In this document: piece after piece, positions 5,299 to 14,811 of the stretch
Layout: each line of letters starts with the position of its first letter
Position numbering within the stretch: position 1 is the first letter of the stretch
Translations under genes and position numbers: made by a program
From: a virus
Reading direction: 5' to 3' (one strand)
DNA: 31,851 bases
Virus record (IMG/VR): IMGVR_UViG_3300037237_000167
Span: 1-31,851 of that record
Notes under the pieces: model-generated
The model's database searches: none
Seen by the model: only the letters and a program-made list of their open reading frames with translations
What the model was told of the DNA's origin: nothing

Positions 5299-7163
5299 TG
5301 CCTAGTCTTCTTGGCCGCCAGCGCATAATTAGCCCCACTCTACAAGAAATCAGACGCTATGCTTACGAAAAGCCGCGCCGATTCATCGAAAAGAACATCA
5401 AAATAGCCGATTTAACCGGCAATGTGGTGCCTTTTAAGCTTAATTGGGCTCAACGGACGGTAAACGAACTCTTAGAGGAAGAAAAACGGCTCCAAAACCC
5501 GGTTAGGTATTGGTTCCTTAAGTGGAGACGCGCCGGTATAACTTCTTTCATCTCAGCTAAAGGCTTTGTCCGTATCTGGTCAAAAGACAACGCTAGGGTC
5601 GGCATAATCGCTCACCAAGAAGATAGAGCAGCTGAAATATTGCAGAATTACAAGTTTTACTACGGCTCGCTTGACCCTGAACTACAGCTTCAACTCTCAA
5701 GAGACAACATTTATGGCGTGAAGTTCGAGCAAACCGGCGCACAAGCACTAATTGGTACTTGCGAGAACCCCGTTAAGGTCAGAGGCGACGGTATGCACGA
5801 CCTGCAAGGCTCAGAAGCTGCCCACTGGGGTAGACAGTTTGGTATCACTGCCCGTGAAGTCGCTCCGGTAGTGCCGGATAAGCCCGATACGTCAATCATT
5901 TACGAATCTACAGGCTCTATTCGCGGCTGCCAGGCCCACATACATGCCACAGAAGCTAAAGAGGGCAGAAATGAGTTTAAGTATAAGTTCTTGTGTTGGC
6001 TAAATGACCCGGAGTGTTCCATTCCTTTTGAAAATGACCGACATCAATCAACGATCATGGAGGAAATGCACGCCATTGAGCCGCGTATGACTGAATTGAT
6101 TAGATATTATCAACTCACACCCGGTCAAGCTCACCAAGCATGGCGGTTTTTTCACTACAAGTCAGATAACAACTTTGATTATTTCTGCCGTGAATTTCCG
6201 ATTAGAGAAGAATTCGCCTGGTCTGCCGGCGGCGCTTCCTTCTTTGGCCAGCTGGAAATCAATAAAGCCACTTCTCAAAGACCTATGCGCATAGTGAAGT
6301 TCGACGGCCAATATATCAATCAAGTCTTTACCGACTTCAACACTTTGCCTAAAGTAGATTCAATAGAAGACTACTCGCCTTTTCCTAACATAAAGTTCTG
6401 GGCGATGCCTTCGCCTAGTGGCAGATATGCCATAGGGGCAGACTCAGCACTAGGAGAAGAATACGGGGATTATAGTTACGGCTCAGTCAGAAACATCGCC
6501 ACCAGAGAACTCATGGCCACTTTCCACGGAAGGCTACAGCCAGCAGAAACCGCTCATCTAATGGTTTCACTCGCCCGCATGTACAACAACGCCACCTTGG
6601 GGCCTGAGTGCAACCAGGGCGGCGGCGGACTTACCATCTTGCAAGACATTCAGCGTATCGGCTATCACCGTATCTACCGCTGGCGCAAGCGCGACAGTTT
6701 CGAAGGGCTAAAACTCAGCAACTCATTAGGTTGGTGGACAACTGCCAGAAGTCGCCCGATGATGCTTGGCGAGATGCGTAAAATATTTATCGATTGCATA
6801 CACGGCAGGTTGCCGGCTGAGAATATTTTTAGAGACGCGGCACTAATAAATGAGATGCGAACCTTCGTGCCTGATCTAAATAGCAATATTCCCAAAGCAC
6901 TAAAGGGCTGTTATGATGACCGCGTGCTAGGAGATGCCATCACTCATCAAATATGCGCGGACGAAGCATTCTGTACAGATAAAGACTTGATGCACTCTTA
7001 CCACAAGTTCGAGCGCTCCAAAGGAGTTAGCCAAGAGAAATTAGTACAGAAAATCAAGCCAAGCAATGTGCTGAAAATGATGGTCTCTCAAGGCAGTCCA
7101 TTCAATAGTAAAGGGTTCGAGATGAATGATGAGGGCAAGATAACAGGATGGCCAGAACAATAG
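5298..7163 (+). CDS. Terminase large subunit
   Basis: The 621-residue ATPase/nuclease pumps DNA into the prohead and cuts it. The ATPase domain has a Walker A-like KWRRAGITSF (residues 75-84), a Walker B/catalytic segment LQGSEAAHW (169-177, Glu173) and a coupling motif IIYESTGS (200-207). The RNase H-like nuclease has YAIGADSALG (Asp382), LGPECNQGGG (Glu437) and YDDRVLGDAI (Asp541 and Asp546) as metal ligands. The length is usual for the family. The start overlaps the upstream stop by 1 bp and the 3' end overlaps the next gene by 16 bp. This is the firmest functional call in the window. Confidence 0.95.
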   Translation: MPSLLGRQRIISPTLQEIRRYAYEKPRRFIEKNIKIADLTGNVVPFKLNWAQRTVNELLEEEKRLQNPVRYWFLKWRRAGITSFISAKGFVRIWSKDNARVGIIAHQEDRAAEILQNYKFYYGSLDPELQLQLSRDNIYGVKFEQTGAQALIGTCENPVKVRGDGMHDLQGSEAAHWGRQFGITAREVAPVVPDKPDTSIIYESTGSIRGCQAHIHATEAKEGRNEFKYKFLCWLNDPECSIPFENDRHQSTIMEEMHAIEPRMTELIRYYQLTPGQAHQAWRFFHYKSDNNFDYFCREFPIREEFAWSAGGASFFGQLEINKATSQRPMRIVKFDGQYINQVFTDFNTLPKVDSIEDYSPFPNIKFWAMPSPSGRYAIGADSALGEEYGDYSYGSVRNIATRELMATFHGRLQPAETAHLMVSLARMYNNATLGPECNQGGGGLTILQDIQRIGYHRIYRWRKRDSFEGLKLSNSLGWWTTARSRPMMLGEMRKIFIDCIHGRLPAENIFRDAALINEMRTFVPDLNSNIPKALKGCYDDRVLGDAITHQICADEAFCTDKDLMHSYHKFERSKGVSQEKLVQKIKPSNVLKMMVSQGSPFNSKGFEMNDEGKITGWPEQ

Positions 7164-7924
7164 ATGTAACCAAAGTAGCCAATCTAGCTAAAGCAGTTAG
7201 AGAAGTGGCCGGCGACATTAACGTAAGCGAGGAATTGCCCTATGTCTCACGTATGAAGGTAATAGAGTCTGACGTTCTTGACCCTAAGCCTTACGAAGGT
7301 GCATATGCCGCCAAAGCAGCGCTATCTCAACATCTAAATCTAGCAACTAGCCAGATGCGCAATGATCCCACTTTGCAAATCAGACAAGAGCTCGAGCCTT
7401 TTGTGGAGATGCTAAAAAATATCCGCCTACCGGATACTAGAGTGAACTTAGGTACACAGAAAATCGACATGCCTTGGGACATCACTGACTATGCTAATAA
7501 AATCTCTCAGCCAAACGCTGTCAGCCTTCTTTATACTTTACTGGGTAAAGAATCAAGCCAAGCGATTTATAAATATAGTCGACTAGCCGGCCAAGAGTAT
7601 AAGCCGACACTGTGGCTGGTGCACAAGCTGTATGTGGAAAGTAAGCAAAAGTATGTGCATACGATACGCCATTCAGATGAACTAAAGAGCCTTGTTAGCG
7701 AAGTAGACCTCACAAAATTAGAACTAATGAGCGAAGCCGTAAAGGAAATACTTGGCGGAGTTATGTACTCAGAATTAGACACCATCGCCAGAGGGAACGA
7801 CATGAGCCCTTTTGTTATTTTTGTCATTCTCTTGCATAATATCTTGCAGGCAGAAGAAAAGAAGCGAGTACCGATGAAGATAACCAGCACTTGGGACTCA
7901 CTGGCTGAGGAATTAGAACTATGA
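7148..7924 (+). CDS. Unknown helical protein between terminase and portal
   Basis: The 258-residue protein is mostly helical, with no Cys. It has a moderately hydrophobic stretch at residues 218-235 (MSPFVIFVILLHNILQAEEK) that could be a short membrane-touching helix or a buried core helix. The ATG at 7148 lies within the end of the terminase gene (16-bp overlap) with only AGG close by, so translational coupling is likely. The 3' end overlaps the next gene by 4 bp (ATGA). No family is recognised. Its place inside the packaging module suggests a head- or packaging-related job. Confidence 0.65.
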   Translation: MARTIDVTKVANLAKAVREVAGDINVSEELPYVSRMKVIESDVLDPKPYEGAYAAKAALSQHLNLATSQMRNDPTLQIRQELEPFVEMLKNIRLPDTRVNLGTQKIDMPWDITDYANKISQPNAVSLLYTLLGKESSQAIYKYSRLAGQEYKPTLWLVHKLYVESKQKYVHTIRHSDELKSLVSEVDLTKLELMSEAVKEILGGVMYSELDTIARGNDMSPFVIFVILLHNILQAEEKKRVPMKITSTWDSLAEELEL

Positions 7925-8211
7925 TCACACTATGCCTTGTGATGCTAACTATAACGCTAATCTATATAGCTATAAGCTTAAATCGATTGCAAGAGAATAT
8001 AAGCAATGACTTTCGCTTGATGCATAAGCATATATCTCAACTCGAATCTACTGTCAAGAGAAAAAAGATCACTGTCTTAAGTTCACAAAAGGAACCCCCG
8101 ATACAACATACCTCCGGCTACTTACAGCCAGTGCCGCCAAATGGAGCTACCGCCGCTCCAGATAACGAAAAGCTCCAGGCGATAATGGAAAGAATGAACA
8201 GTGAGTACTAA
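7921..8211 (+). CDS. Small membrane protein with coiled coil
   Basis: This 96-residue protein has an N-terminal hydrophobic span at residues 2-19 (ITLCLVMLTITLIYIAIS), a charged helical stretch at about 20-50 that could form a coiled coil, a Pro-, Gln- and Ala-rich linker, and a short terminal helix. This resembles an inner-membrane spanin or a membrane anchor, but spanins usually sit next to the endolysin, which is 20 kb away here. The start overlaps the upstream stop (ATGA), and the 3' end overlaps the portal start by 11 bp. Confidence 0.6.
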   Translation: MITLCLVMLTITLIYIAISLNRLQENISNDFRLMHKHISQLESTVKRKKITVLSSQKEPPIQHTSGYLQPVPPNGATAAPDNEKLQAIMERMNSEY

Positions 8212-10150
8212 GGCCTACAATAAAGCAACAGCGTTCTCAAATGACATCGTCGACTGGGAATTAGTAGATAGATTTACTCCAGAGGAATATGAACTCTATA
8301 TAAATGCCCCTAAGTGGGAGATAGATTCCAATCAATTCAATAGTGAAGATGACTATAATCAATACTGGTTCAACACAACCAAAAGCTTCATCCAAGCAAG
8401 CAAAGCGAAAATCGGCAAGTGGCAAAAAGCTGCCAGATCTGCAATTGATACTATCGAAAAACTTGTAGAGGGAACCGCTGGTGTATTCGATGCAGCTTCC
8501 GCTCTTGCCGCTCAACCAATCCCATTCGCTTCTGCCCAAATAGATGAACGAGTAGCGCTTCTATCTATAAATCCGGCTATGCCTCAGATTGTCTCTATGC
8601 AAGAGTCGCAGCTGCCCTATGTGAACGCTCTAAATACCATCATGACAATGGAGTTAGAAGCTAATAACTATGAGACTATCGTCTATGGTTGCTTCTATGA
8701 CAATGAGTTTTATAACTGCTCAATAATCAAGACCACCGTTAATCAATTCGAGCGCGGCCCTTATGGTCAAATGGGCAGAGTCTGTATAGAGCAAATTGAG
8801 CCCGATACTGTCTTCTGGGATCCGTTAGCTAAAAAGCTCCATTGGAACAGCATGGATTATGTTATCCAACTTCATGAAATGGAGATAGGTGAAATCAGGA
8901 AGCAATGGCCTCTTACTAGCCGTGGCATTAATCCTGAAATGAACGATTTGCTTACCGGCAGCGTCGTCGATATGCATAGCGAAGACTATTTAGAAAGCCC
9001 AGTGCCTAAGCTTGGACGTGAACAAGCAATGCATAGACAGAAAATACAAGTGGCTGAGCTATGGCTAAAAGACTCACGCCTTAAGTTTGAACCTATGAAG
9101 AATCCAAAGGCTTATATAGATTATATGGACCGCTTCTTAGTGGATAAAAATGGCAATGTGCGCGGTAATTTTGTTCCTCGCTATCCCAATGGCCGACTGA
9201 TAGTTACAGCCGGCGGCAAGGTACTGCAAGATGTGCCAAATCCTTTTGCTCACGGCCAAGCACCTTTTGTTTTTATCCCGTCCGCTCCTAGAAGAACACC
9301 GGCAACTCTAGGTAATGCCAATAAAATCATGGTAGTTACTAGAAAACTGAATAACATCATGAGACATATTCACGCTTATGCTCAATCTGAAATCGAGCGC
9401 CCTATGCACATGGATGAAGGAGCGCTTTCTAACCCTGAACTCTCCGATCACATCCCCAATCGCTCAACTTATGCAATTTCACTCGCCCCCGGCAAAAAAT
9501 TAGACAGGCGCCCCGCTCAAGATTTGCCCGGCTTTACTTTTACATATCTATCAACGCTCCAGAATGCTCTTGATTTAATAGCCGGAAGTAGCGCAGTCAT
9601 GCGCGGCAATATATCTGATGGTGCGCAACTATCAGCTGAGGCTTTGAGTGCTTTGCAGCAATATGCCTCTAGCAGGCTGGCGCTATCGGCTAAATTCTTC
9701 AATGTGGGCATAAAACAGCTAGGCTATCAGCTAATGTGGCTCATTAGACAAACCTACGATCAGAAAATTACAGTTGCTGTATCAATGGCGGATGGTAGTT
9801 CATCAACTTTCGATTGGCAAAGCGATAGAAAGGTTTTTGAAAAAGGCGATCCCACTGAAATCGATCTATTAAGAGCCACAGAAGACTATCAAGTGACAAT
9901 CAAAGCAGGCACTGGACAACCGGGCGGTCAAAAACAACAAGGCCCGATGCTTGAATTGTTCAGAGAAAATGCTATAGATAGAGAAGCGCTTTTAGATTCC
10001 ATGGAATATCCAGGCCGACAAGTTATTACTAAGAGAATGCGCGCTAAAGAACTGGAAGATATTAAAGCAAAAGCCGAAGGGCATGAATTAGGCATTAATA
10101 TCGGTGAGGAAATTAGACAGAATAGAGCAGGTAGGAGGCCAAAAGACTAA
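8201..10150 (+). CDS. Portal protein
   Basis: The protein is 649 residues long. Twelve copies of a portal form the head vertex through which DNA enters and leaves. The segment CIEQIEPDTVFWDPLAKK, then a Trp/Asp-Tyr segment and EMEIGEIRKQWP (residues about 188-235), is the characteristic portal core. Later parts have the helical crown region (ALDLIAGSSAVMRGN, residues ~455-470) and a charged C-terminus. The position after the terminase agrees. The GTG start at 8201 has GGAA about 10 nt upstream and overlaps the previous gene by 11 bp. The family assignment is podovirus-like (T7/P22-type size), inferred. Confidence 0.88.
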   Translation: MSTKAYNKATAFSNDIVDWELVDRFTPEEYELYINAPKWEIDSNQFNSEDDYNQYWFNTTKSFIQASKAKIGKWQKAARSAIDTIEKLVEGTAGVFDAASALAAQPIPFASAQIDERVALLSINPAMPQIVSMQESQLPYVNALNTIMTMELEANNYETIVYGCFYDNEFYNCSIIKTTVNQFERGPYGQMGRVCIEQIEPDTVFWDPLAKKLHWNSMDYVIQLHEMEIGEIRKQWPLTSRGINPEMNDLLTGSVVDMHSEDYLESPVPKLGREQAMHRQKIQVAELWLKDSRLKFEPMKNPKAYIDYMDRFLVDKNGNVRGNFVPRYPNGRLIVTAGGKVLQDVPNPFAHGQAPFVFIPSAPRRTPATLGNANKIMVVTRKLNNIMRHIHAYAQSEIERPMHMDEGALSNPELSDHIPNRSTYAISLAPGKKLDRRPAQDLPGFTFTYLSTLQNALDLIAGSSAVMRGNISDGAQLSAEALSALQQYASSRLALSAKFFNVGIKQLGYQLMWLIRQTYDQKITVAVSMADGSSSTFDWQSDRKVFEKGDPTEIDLLRATEDYQVTIKAGTGQPGGQKQQGPMLELFRENAIDREALLDSMEYPGRQVITKRMRAKELEDIKAKAEGHELGINIGEEIRQNRAGRRPKD

Positions 10151-10323
10151 TGCCAGCCGTAAGTAAATCTCAACAGCACTTCATGGGTATGCAAATAGGT
10201 CTAGCCCGCGCCGGCAAGCCGCATAAAGTATCTGAGAAAGTAGCCAAAGAATTCGCCGGTACTAAAACCAAAGACTTGCCGGAGCATAAAATGCAAGGCA
10301 AAGCAATGACAGGAGCAAAATAA
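10150..10323 (+). CDS. DUF3008-like small protein
   Basis: A 57-residue protein that starts MPAVSKSQQHFMGMQIGLAR and continues through a basic stretch to VAKEFAGTKTKDLPEH. This is the pattern of the DUF3008 family of small phage and bacterial proteins (MPA-S-K-x-Q-Q-x-F-M-G-M, then T-K-x-K-x-L-P-E-H); its function is not known. The start overlaps the portal stop codon by 1 bp, and TAGGAGG lies 11 nt upstream. It sits between portal and head proteins, as such genes often do. Confidence 0.85.
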   Translation: MPAVSKSQQHFMGMQIGLARAGKPHKVSEKVAKEFAGTKTKDLPEHKMQGKAMTGAK

Positions 10324-10325
10324 CA

Positions 10326-10862
10326 ATGCCACCAAGCACTAATCCACTAGCCACAGCTCACCCCGGCGCCGGCACATCTTACTCGGTTCATGGCACAAAT
10401 GAAATCGTGCCTAATTCAATCACTGAGGCTTCTGTGGGAGTGAATGCCCTAGGCTCAGCTGCCACAAAGCTTGGCCTTATACAGGTAGCGAGCATACCTT
10501 TGACAATTGCTCAACTCAAGACCATGTACACGACTGCCATAACACTTTTAGCGGCACCAGGGGCCGGACTGTCATATAGCATTTTTAAAGTCAACTTCAG
10601 ACTGATTGCAACCTCAACGGCAATAACCGGCGGCGGCGCTATAGTCATTCAATATCATAATAGTGCTGTAGCTGCTACTAATACACTCGCCGCAACTGTC
10701 CTAACAGGTGCCTCAGCCGGCACAAGCGATAATATAATCACACCAATTAATGCTAGCCCGGCTATTCAAAATGATGTGATTGAAATCACTAACGCCACTG
10801 GCGTCTTTGCCGGCGGCACACTTGCTAGCGCGATAGTGCAAATTTGGTACTCGATTCTTTAG
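10326..10862 (+). CDS. Probable head-decoration or fibre-type beta protein
   Basis: This 178-residue protein is rich in Ala, Thr, Ile and Gly, with few charges. The segment TAITLLAAPGAGLSYSIF (residues about 69-87) matches the recurring pattern T-x-I-T-L-L-x-A-P-G-A-G seen in small beta-sandwich proteins of many phage structural modules. No signal peptide is evident. AGGAG lies about 10 nt upstream. It is followed by another protein of similar composition, so the pair may be minor capsid or fibre proteins. The role is inferred from position and composition. Confidence 0.6.
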   Translation: MPPSTNPLATAHPGAGTSYSVHGTNEIVPNSITEASVGVNALGSAATKLGLIQVASIPLTIAQLKTMYTTAITLLAAPGAGLSYSIFKVNFRLIATSTAITGGGAIVIQYHNSAVAATNTLAATVLTGASAGTSDNIITPINASPAIQNDVIEITNATGVFAGGTLASAIVQIWYSIL

Positions 10863-10877
10863 AAGGAAGTAAATTTA

Positions 10878-11306
10878 ATGACCGGTTTAGGCACCACTGT
10901 TATCGCTCAGCCAGCATTTATTTACCTAACCGCATATCTTGGACCAGGCGACGCTAGTAAGCAACTCGCTATACAGTATCAATCACCAAGCAGCCTAACT
11001 GGTGGTGTGCTGACTACCATACCGCAACAGGTAGCAGCAGGGGCAACACTGGTGGCATTCAATCTTGCAACGCTATTTGATGCACCACCTGTTAATCCTC
11101 TGTTTATAGCCATAGCAGATATAACTAATCCTGGTGTGGGCTTTAATATCTCTACAGTCTCAGGCTCAGGTAAAATTAGCATTGGTGCTAATGGTGTCTA
11201 TACAATAATCAATCCTAGTTCAGTATTAGCATTGCCGACTGTATATATAGATAACGCCAGTTCTGTAAGTGTGCTGAATCTTGCATTTAGTTTAATTGGA
11301 AATTAA
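10878..11306 (+). CDS. Structural beta-rich protein, unknown
   Basis: This 142-residue protein is almost free of Lys, Arg and Glu, and rich in Ala, Ser, Ile and Asn, a composition typical of virion beta-sandwich or decoration proteins. It has AAGGAAG about 9 nt upstream of the ATG. It lies between the APGAG-type protein and a small helical protein. No family is recognised; it may be a partner of its upstream neighbour. Confidence 0.65.
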   Translation: MTGLGTTVIAQPAFIYLTAYLGPGDASKQLAIQYQSPSSLTGGVLTTIPQQVAAGATLVAFNLATLFDAPPVNPLFIAIADITNPGVGFNISTVSGSGKISIGANGVYTIINPSSVLALPTVYIDNASSVSVLNLAFSLIGN

Positions 11307-11320
11307 AGGAGCGCTTTATT

Positions 11321-11614
11321 ATGGCTATGGACCCACAGATGATGGCGATGATGCAAGGCACGCAAAGCGGCGCGCAGCAAGCACAAAGCATCATGCCGAA
11401 TGCTGCTCAACCGCAAGGCGCACCAAATCAAAAGGTAGCAATTCTATGTGGTTCGCTCAAGTTGGTAGTTGACAGATTGAACGAACTTGGTAGTCTGTTA
11501 AATAGCCAAGGTAAAACTGAATTGGCCAACGATCTCTACAAAGCATCATTTACCACCAATACGGTTGTTGAAAAATTAGAAAAGGAAGCATCAGGCGATG
11601 GCTCAAGCGAGTGA
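11321..11614 (+). CDS. Small Met/Gln-rich helical protein
   Basis: The protein is 97 residues long. The first 35 are Met-, Gln- and Ala-rich (MAMDPQMMAMMQGTQSGAQQ) and probably disordered; residues 38-90 form two helices (KLVVDRLNELGSLLNSQGK). AAGGAG is about 9 nt upstream. The 3' end overlaps the scaffold-like gene by 17 bp. Its position before the scaffold suggests a head-assembly accessory role; no family is recognised. Confidence 0.65.
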   Translation: MAMDPQMMAMMQGTQSGAQQAQSIMPNAAQPQGAPNQKVAILCGSLKLVVDRLNELGSLLNSQGKTELANDLYKASFTTNTVVEKLEKEASGDGSSE

Positions 11615-12425
11615 ATTAGATAATAACGTCTCAGGAATTGCTGAACGCCTTGCTGGTCTTGATTCTGAATTTAACACTAATAAAAACTTTGGCTTTATGG
11701 GGATGGTCGATGGCGAAGAAAAAAAAGCGCCAGAAGAAAAAGAAATTCCCAGTCCAGCAAGCAAAGAAGACAAGTCTAATCCTCCTGAATGGTTCGGTCC
11801 GATCAATACATCGTTGCAGACAGTGCGCGGTGAGTTTCAACAAGGACTAGGGAACCTGGCAAATGAGATCCAGCAGCTGAAAGTGGCCCGACAAGATACG
11901 CGCGAAATGGCAAGCGATGTACCACCTGAAATGCAGCCGGTTGTACAGAAGTTTAACGCCATTGACCGTAATGTTAATACCTTGGCCTTAAGGCAAGAGT
12001 ATCAAAGGGCCAAGGATGCTCTGCGCGATGCTCGCGGCAAATACAAAGACTTTACTTATTCAGATGATGAGTTAAATACCGTATGGCAAAGCCACGTAAG
12101 AAATAATCCCGATACTGCCGCCTCCACAAACTGGGATTCTTATTTCAAGACTCAAAACATTGACAGAGCCTATCCCAAAATTACCTCCGAGAATGAAAAA
12201 CTGAGAAGCGAGCTTGAGCGTCTGAAGTCTAACCGCAACAGCGTACAAGATTTATATGCCGTGCCTCGATCTAACAGACAAAGCACACCGACCCGTTCGA
12301 CAAGTGACGATGACTTTGACGAAGACTTATATCAACGCGCTAAAAGAAAAATCCAAAAAGGCAGCTTTAGGGGCTTCAATCGCGCTTTGGTAAATGAACA
12401 ACGCCGTATGCAACTGACCGCCTAA
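11598..12425 (+). CDS. Probable capsid scaffolding protein
   Basis: The 275-residue protein is highly charged and helical. It has an acidic Lys/Glu-rich N-terminal region (residues 36-65), coiled-coil segments at about 75-110 and 195-215 (ENEKLRSELERLKSNRN), an acidic patch (DDDFDEDLY) and a strongly basic C-terminus (RAKRKIQKGSFRGFNRALVN). A basic C-terminal helix that binds the capsid is the hallmark of scaffold proteins. The gene is directly upstream of the major capsid gene. The function is inferred from architecture and synteny. Confidence 0.75.
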   Translation: MAQASELDNNVSGIAERLAGLDSEFNTNKNFGFMGMVDGEEKKAPEEKEIPSPASKEDKSNPPEWFGPINTSLQTVRGEFQQGLGNLANEIQQLKVARQDTREMASDVPPEMQPVVQKFNAIDRNVNTLALRQEYQRAKDALRDARGKYKDFTYSDDELNTVWQSHVRNNPDTAASTNWDSYFKTQNIDRAYPKITSENEKLRSELERLKSNRNSVQDLYAVPRSNRQSTPTRSTSDDDFDEDLYQRAKRKIQKGSFRGFNRALVNEQRRMQLTA

Positions 12426-12445
12426 GAAACAGGATGTATATCTAA

Positions 12446-13483
12446 ATGGTAACGATATTATCTCCAGACACTATAACTGCTAGTACACTCTCGTACTACA
12501 ATCGTAAGCTCAGAGATGAGTACTTCACATCTACACCGTTTACTGAATTCTTGCTGAATGTAGGCATCAAGCCTGTTGAAGGTGGCTTAAGTTATACGCA
12601 ACCGATCATGTACACGCTGTCCTCTCAGGCAGATGTATGGGGCGGTGGCGTGCAGCAACTCTCCGCTAACTTTGTTCCTAATACTACAAATGCTGTTTGG
12701 AACCCTGTTTATTACTACGGCTCCGTGGCAATTCCTGATACAACAGCGATTTTGAATCAAGGGCAAGCGCAAATTATCGACATTGTAGAGGCTCAATACG
12801 AGCAGATGCTTATGTCCTTAATAGAACGCTTCTCTATCGATTGTTATTCTGACGGCACACCTAGAAATGGCTTCTTGGTGCCTCAAGGATTAAGGGCAAT
12901 CTGTACAAGTGATGCCGACCCAGGCGGCGGCGCCTACGGGGGAATAACCCGGGTGGGTAGCTCCGGTTATTGGGGCGCACCAGTTGGAGCAGCACCGTGG
13001 TGGAATGCCAATATTTTACCAATAAATAACGGCCCCACTGTCGTTTGGTCCAAAGCTTCTGTGAATCCTGGTACTTCTACCACGATGTCTTACAATGCCT
13101 TATTCGCTTTGACCATCGCAGCTACTGTAGGCATGTATCGCCCGCTTGCTATTTTTGGAGATGCTATTGCCTACCAAGCAGTTGGTAATTTGTTTGTAGC
13201 TATCGCTCGCGAAAGTGCTCTTGAATCAGTCTTTAAACAAGGCGCACGCGGTTTTGCTTTTGGCGATATCCCGATATTCCAAGACGACAAAGCACCATCC
13301 GGCTCTTTGTTCACAGTAAATGATTTGCTTGAACTTCGCGTATGGCGTAATGCGCTATTCGCTGAAACCCCGTGGCGGCAGCCCTCGAACGCGATGGTCA
13401 ATATAAAATATCTACTCTTGATCTGCGCTCTTGTTCATTCACGCCCCAACACCATGGCTTATATGTCTGGCATAACTGGTTAG
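12446..13483 (+). CDS. Major capsid protein (HK97-like fold)
   Basis: This 345-residue protein forms the icosahedral shell. The segment CYSDGTPRNGFLVPQGLRAI (residues 133-152), then GGAYGGITR (161-169) and a Trp-rich stretch (WWNAN), matches a widespread phage capsid family in which a Gly-Leu-x-x-I-x patch is followed by G-G-I-x-R. The C-terminal half has the mixed alpha/beta look of the HK97 A and P domains. AGGA lies about 11 nt upstream of the ATG. It is not cleaved from a visible prodomain, and a separate scaffold precedes it. Confidence 0.85.
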   Translation: MVTILSPDTITASTLSYYNRKLRDEYFTSTPFTEFLLNVGIKPVEGGLSYTQPIMYTLSSQADVWGGGVQQLSANFVPNTTNAVWNPVYYYGSVAIPDTTAILNQGQAQIIDIVEAQYEQMLMSLIERFSIDCYSDGTPRNGFLVPQGLRAICTSDADPGGGAYGGITRVGSSGYWGAPVGAAPWWNANILPINNGPTVVWSKASVNPGTSTTMSYNALFALTIAATVGMYRPLAIFGDAIAYQAVGNLFVAIARESALESVFKQGARGFAFGDIPIFQDDKAPSGSLFTVNDLLELRVWRNALFAETPWRQPSNAMVNIKYLLLICALVHSRPNTMAYMSGITG

Positions 13484-13503
13484 TCACAAAGGAGTTTTTA
13501 TCA

Positions 13504-14013
13504 ATGCCTTCACCAACAAGTTCATGGGGACAATCAAACTGGTCTGATGTTTACGCACCAGTGGGCTCAACGCCAACAGTGCCGGTAGGCTCAGGGCTGC
13601 AAGCTGGACAATGCGAGACGCTTTTTGATGGCTCAGTTGTGCAGTTCTTAGACTTTGTGGCTTCAACAGTAGCCGGTGCTGCCTGTATACCGGCCACACC
13701 GTTTACTGGCTATACGGTTACTCCAGCCACAGCGGCCCTTCAGATTGTTACTGCTATCAACGATAGAGCCGGCGGCGGCCTTGGCACAAGCAATGTGACT
13801 ATAGCAGCCAATAGTTATGCTTGGGGTACCATTGCTGGTTTTTGTTATCCGCTATGCGTGAACGCGCTAGCAGCCGGTAAATATGCTGTAGCTAGTGCAA
13901 TATCGGCTCAATTAAAATTGCAAGTAGTAGGCACTGATCCTCAGTCCAATATACTGAACTTAGTTGTAGTGGGCTCATCTCCTGCTCAAAGCCTCTGTCA
14001 AATTACATACTAG
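13504..14013 (+). CDS. Structural protein after the capsid, unknown
   Basis: This 169-residue protein is rich in Ala, Gly, Ser, Thr and Val, with very few charged residues and a beta-rich look (NLVVVGSSPAQ near the end). I took the ATG at 13504, with AAAGGAG about 9 nt upstream. A longer in-frame opening at 13372 overlaps the capsid gene and has no SD. Its location after the capsid gene and before the adaptor suggests a decoration, fibre or head-completion protein. Confidence 0.65.
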   Translation: MPSPTSSWGQSNWSDVYAPVGSTPTVPVGSGLQAGQCETLFDGSVVQFLDFVASTVAGAACIPATPFTGYTVTPATAALQIVTAINDRAGGGLGTSNVTIAANSYAWGTIAGFCYPLCVNALAAGKYAVASAISAQLKLQVVGTDPQSNILNLVVVGSSPAQSLCQITY

Positions 14014-14031
14014 TCAATGGAGGGCTGATAA

Positions 14032-14799
14032 ATGGCCCTCACTTTAAGAGACGGGCACTACTTCACTCGTTCGATGGTTGGCGAATTAGAACAATTCCGC
14101 TGGTCAGATGCGTTCATAAACTTTTCGCTTAATAACAGGGCGCAAGACTTCTGTTTGCCTGCCGGGCTGTCCACTTGGTTTTATAACGTGCCCTTAGCAG
14201 CAGGCTCACAAGAAGGACCTCTACCGATTGACTTAGATCAAGTGCGAGCAGTGAAATTCTTCGCCGGGCAGCTCTTCCCTTTGCAATATAAGGATTGGGA
14301 TGAGTTACAAACTGGTGCTTTTACCGGCTCTATCCCGTTATGGTTCTATATAAAGACCGACACTACTCAGCTCACTCCTCAGCAAATAGGTTCAGACATT
14401 GCCGTTATCGATCTTCTTCCTGCCAACCCGCAAGGCGGTGATTATCGTCAGGTAATAGGAGTTTGGCCTATTTTAGAAGCTACCGGTAATATACACGTTT
14501 GGTATACCGCCTATCACCCTTTGATGACTGAGCCTCAAAGTAAATGCATGATCCCGCGCCCATTTCTTGATGGCTGGGCAGCTGGTGCTATAGCTGACTG
14601 CCTAAGAATTGAAAAAGCATACTCGGAGGCTGATATATGGGAGGCACGCTTTGCTATGCGCAAGGAAGCCTATCGCGTATACGCTCAGACTCATAAGCAA
14701 GTATCGCAAGAGATGCGCTACGGATATGATGAGGCGCCATGGCGAGACAGCGCGTCATCTTCTGTGATTCTTATTGATCAGTTCCCCACTGGTCCATAG
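14032..14799 (+). CDS. Probable head-tail adaptor protein
   Basis: This 255-residue protein starts with a helical segment and FRWSDAFINFSLNNRAQDFC, followed by beta segments, the phrase NIHVWYTAYHPLM (residues about 158-170) and IPRPFLDGWAAGAIADCLRI, as in adaptor proteins of short-tailed phages that bind the portal ring. GGAGG lies 8 nt upstream of the ATG. It sits between the capsid proteins and the nozzle-like gene, the usual adaptor position. The assignment is by pattern and synteny, not by catalytic motif. Confidence 0.65.
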   Translation: MALTLRDGHYFTRSMVGELEQFRWSDAFINFSLNNRAQDFCLPAGLSTWFYNVPLAAGSQEGPLPIDLDQVRAVKFFAGQLFPLQYKDWDELQTGAFTGSIPLWFYIKTDTTQLTPQQIGSDIAVIDLLPANPQGGDYRQVIGVWPILEATGNIHVWYTAYHPLMTEPQSKCMIPRPFLDGWAAGAIADCLRIEKAYSEADIWEARFAMRKEAYRVYAQTHKQVSQEMRYGYDEAPWRDSASSSVILIDQFPTGP

Positions 14800-14811
14800 G
14801 AGGGCTAATAA

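Noticed and set aside
7921-8211. Holin
   Set aside because: Only one span and a charged coiled coil; it is far from the lysin, within the packaging module. I left it as a membrane protein of unknown role.
13372-13503. Extension of the post-capsid structural gene to 13372
   Set aside because: It would overlap the capsid gene by over 100 bp without an SD, whereas AAAGGAG precedes ATG 13504.
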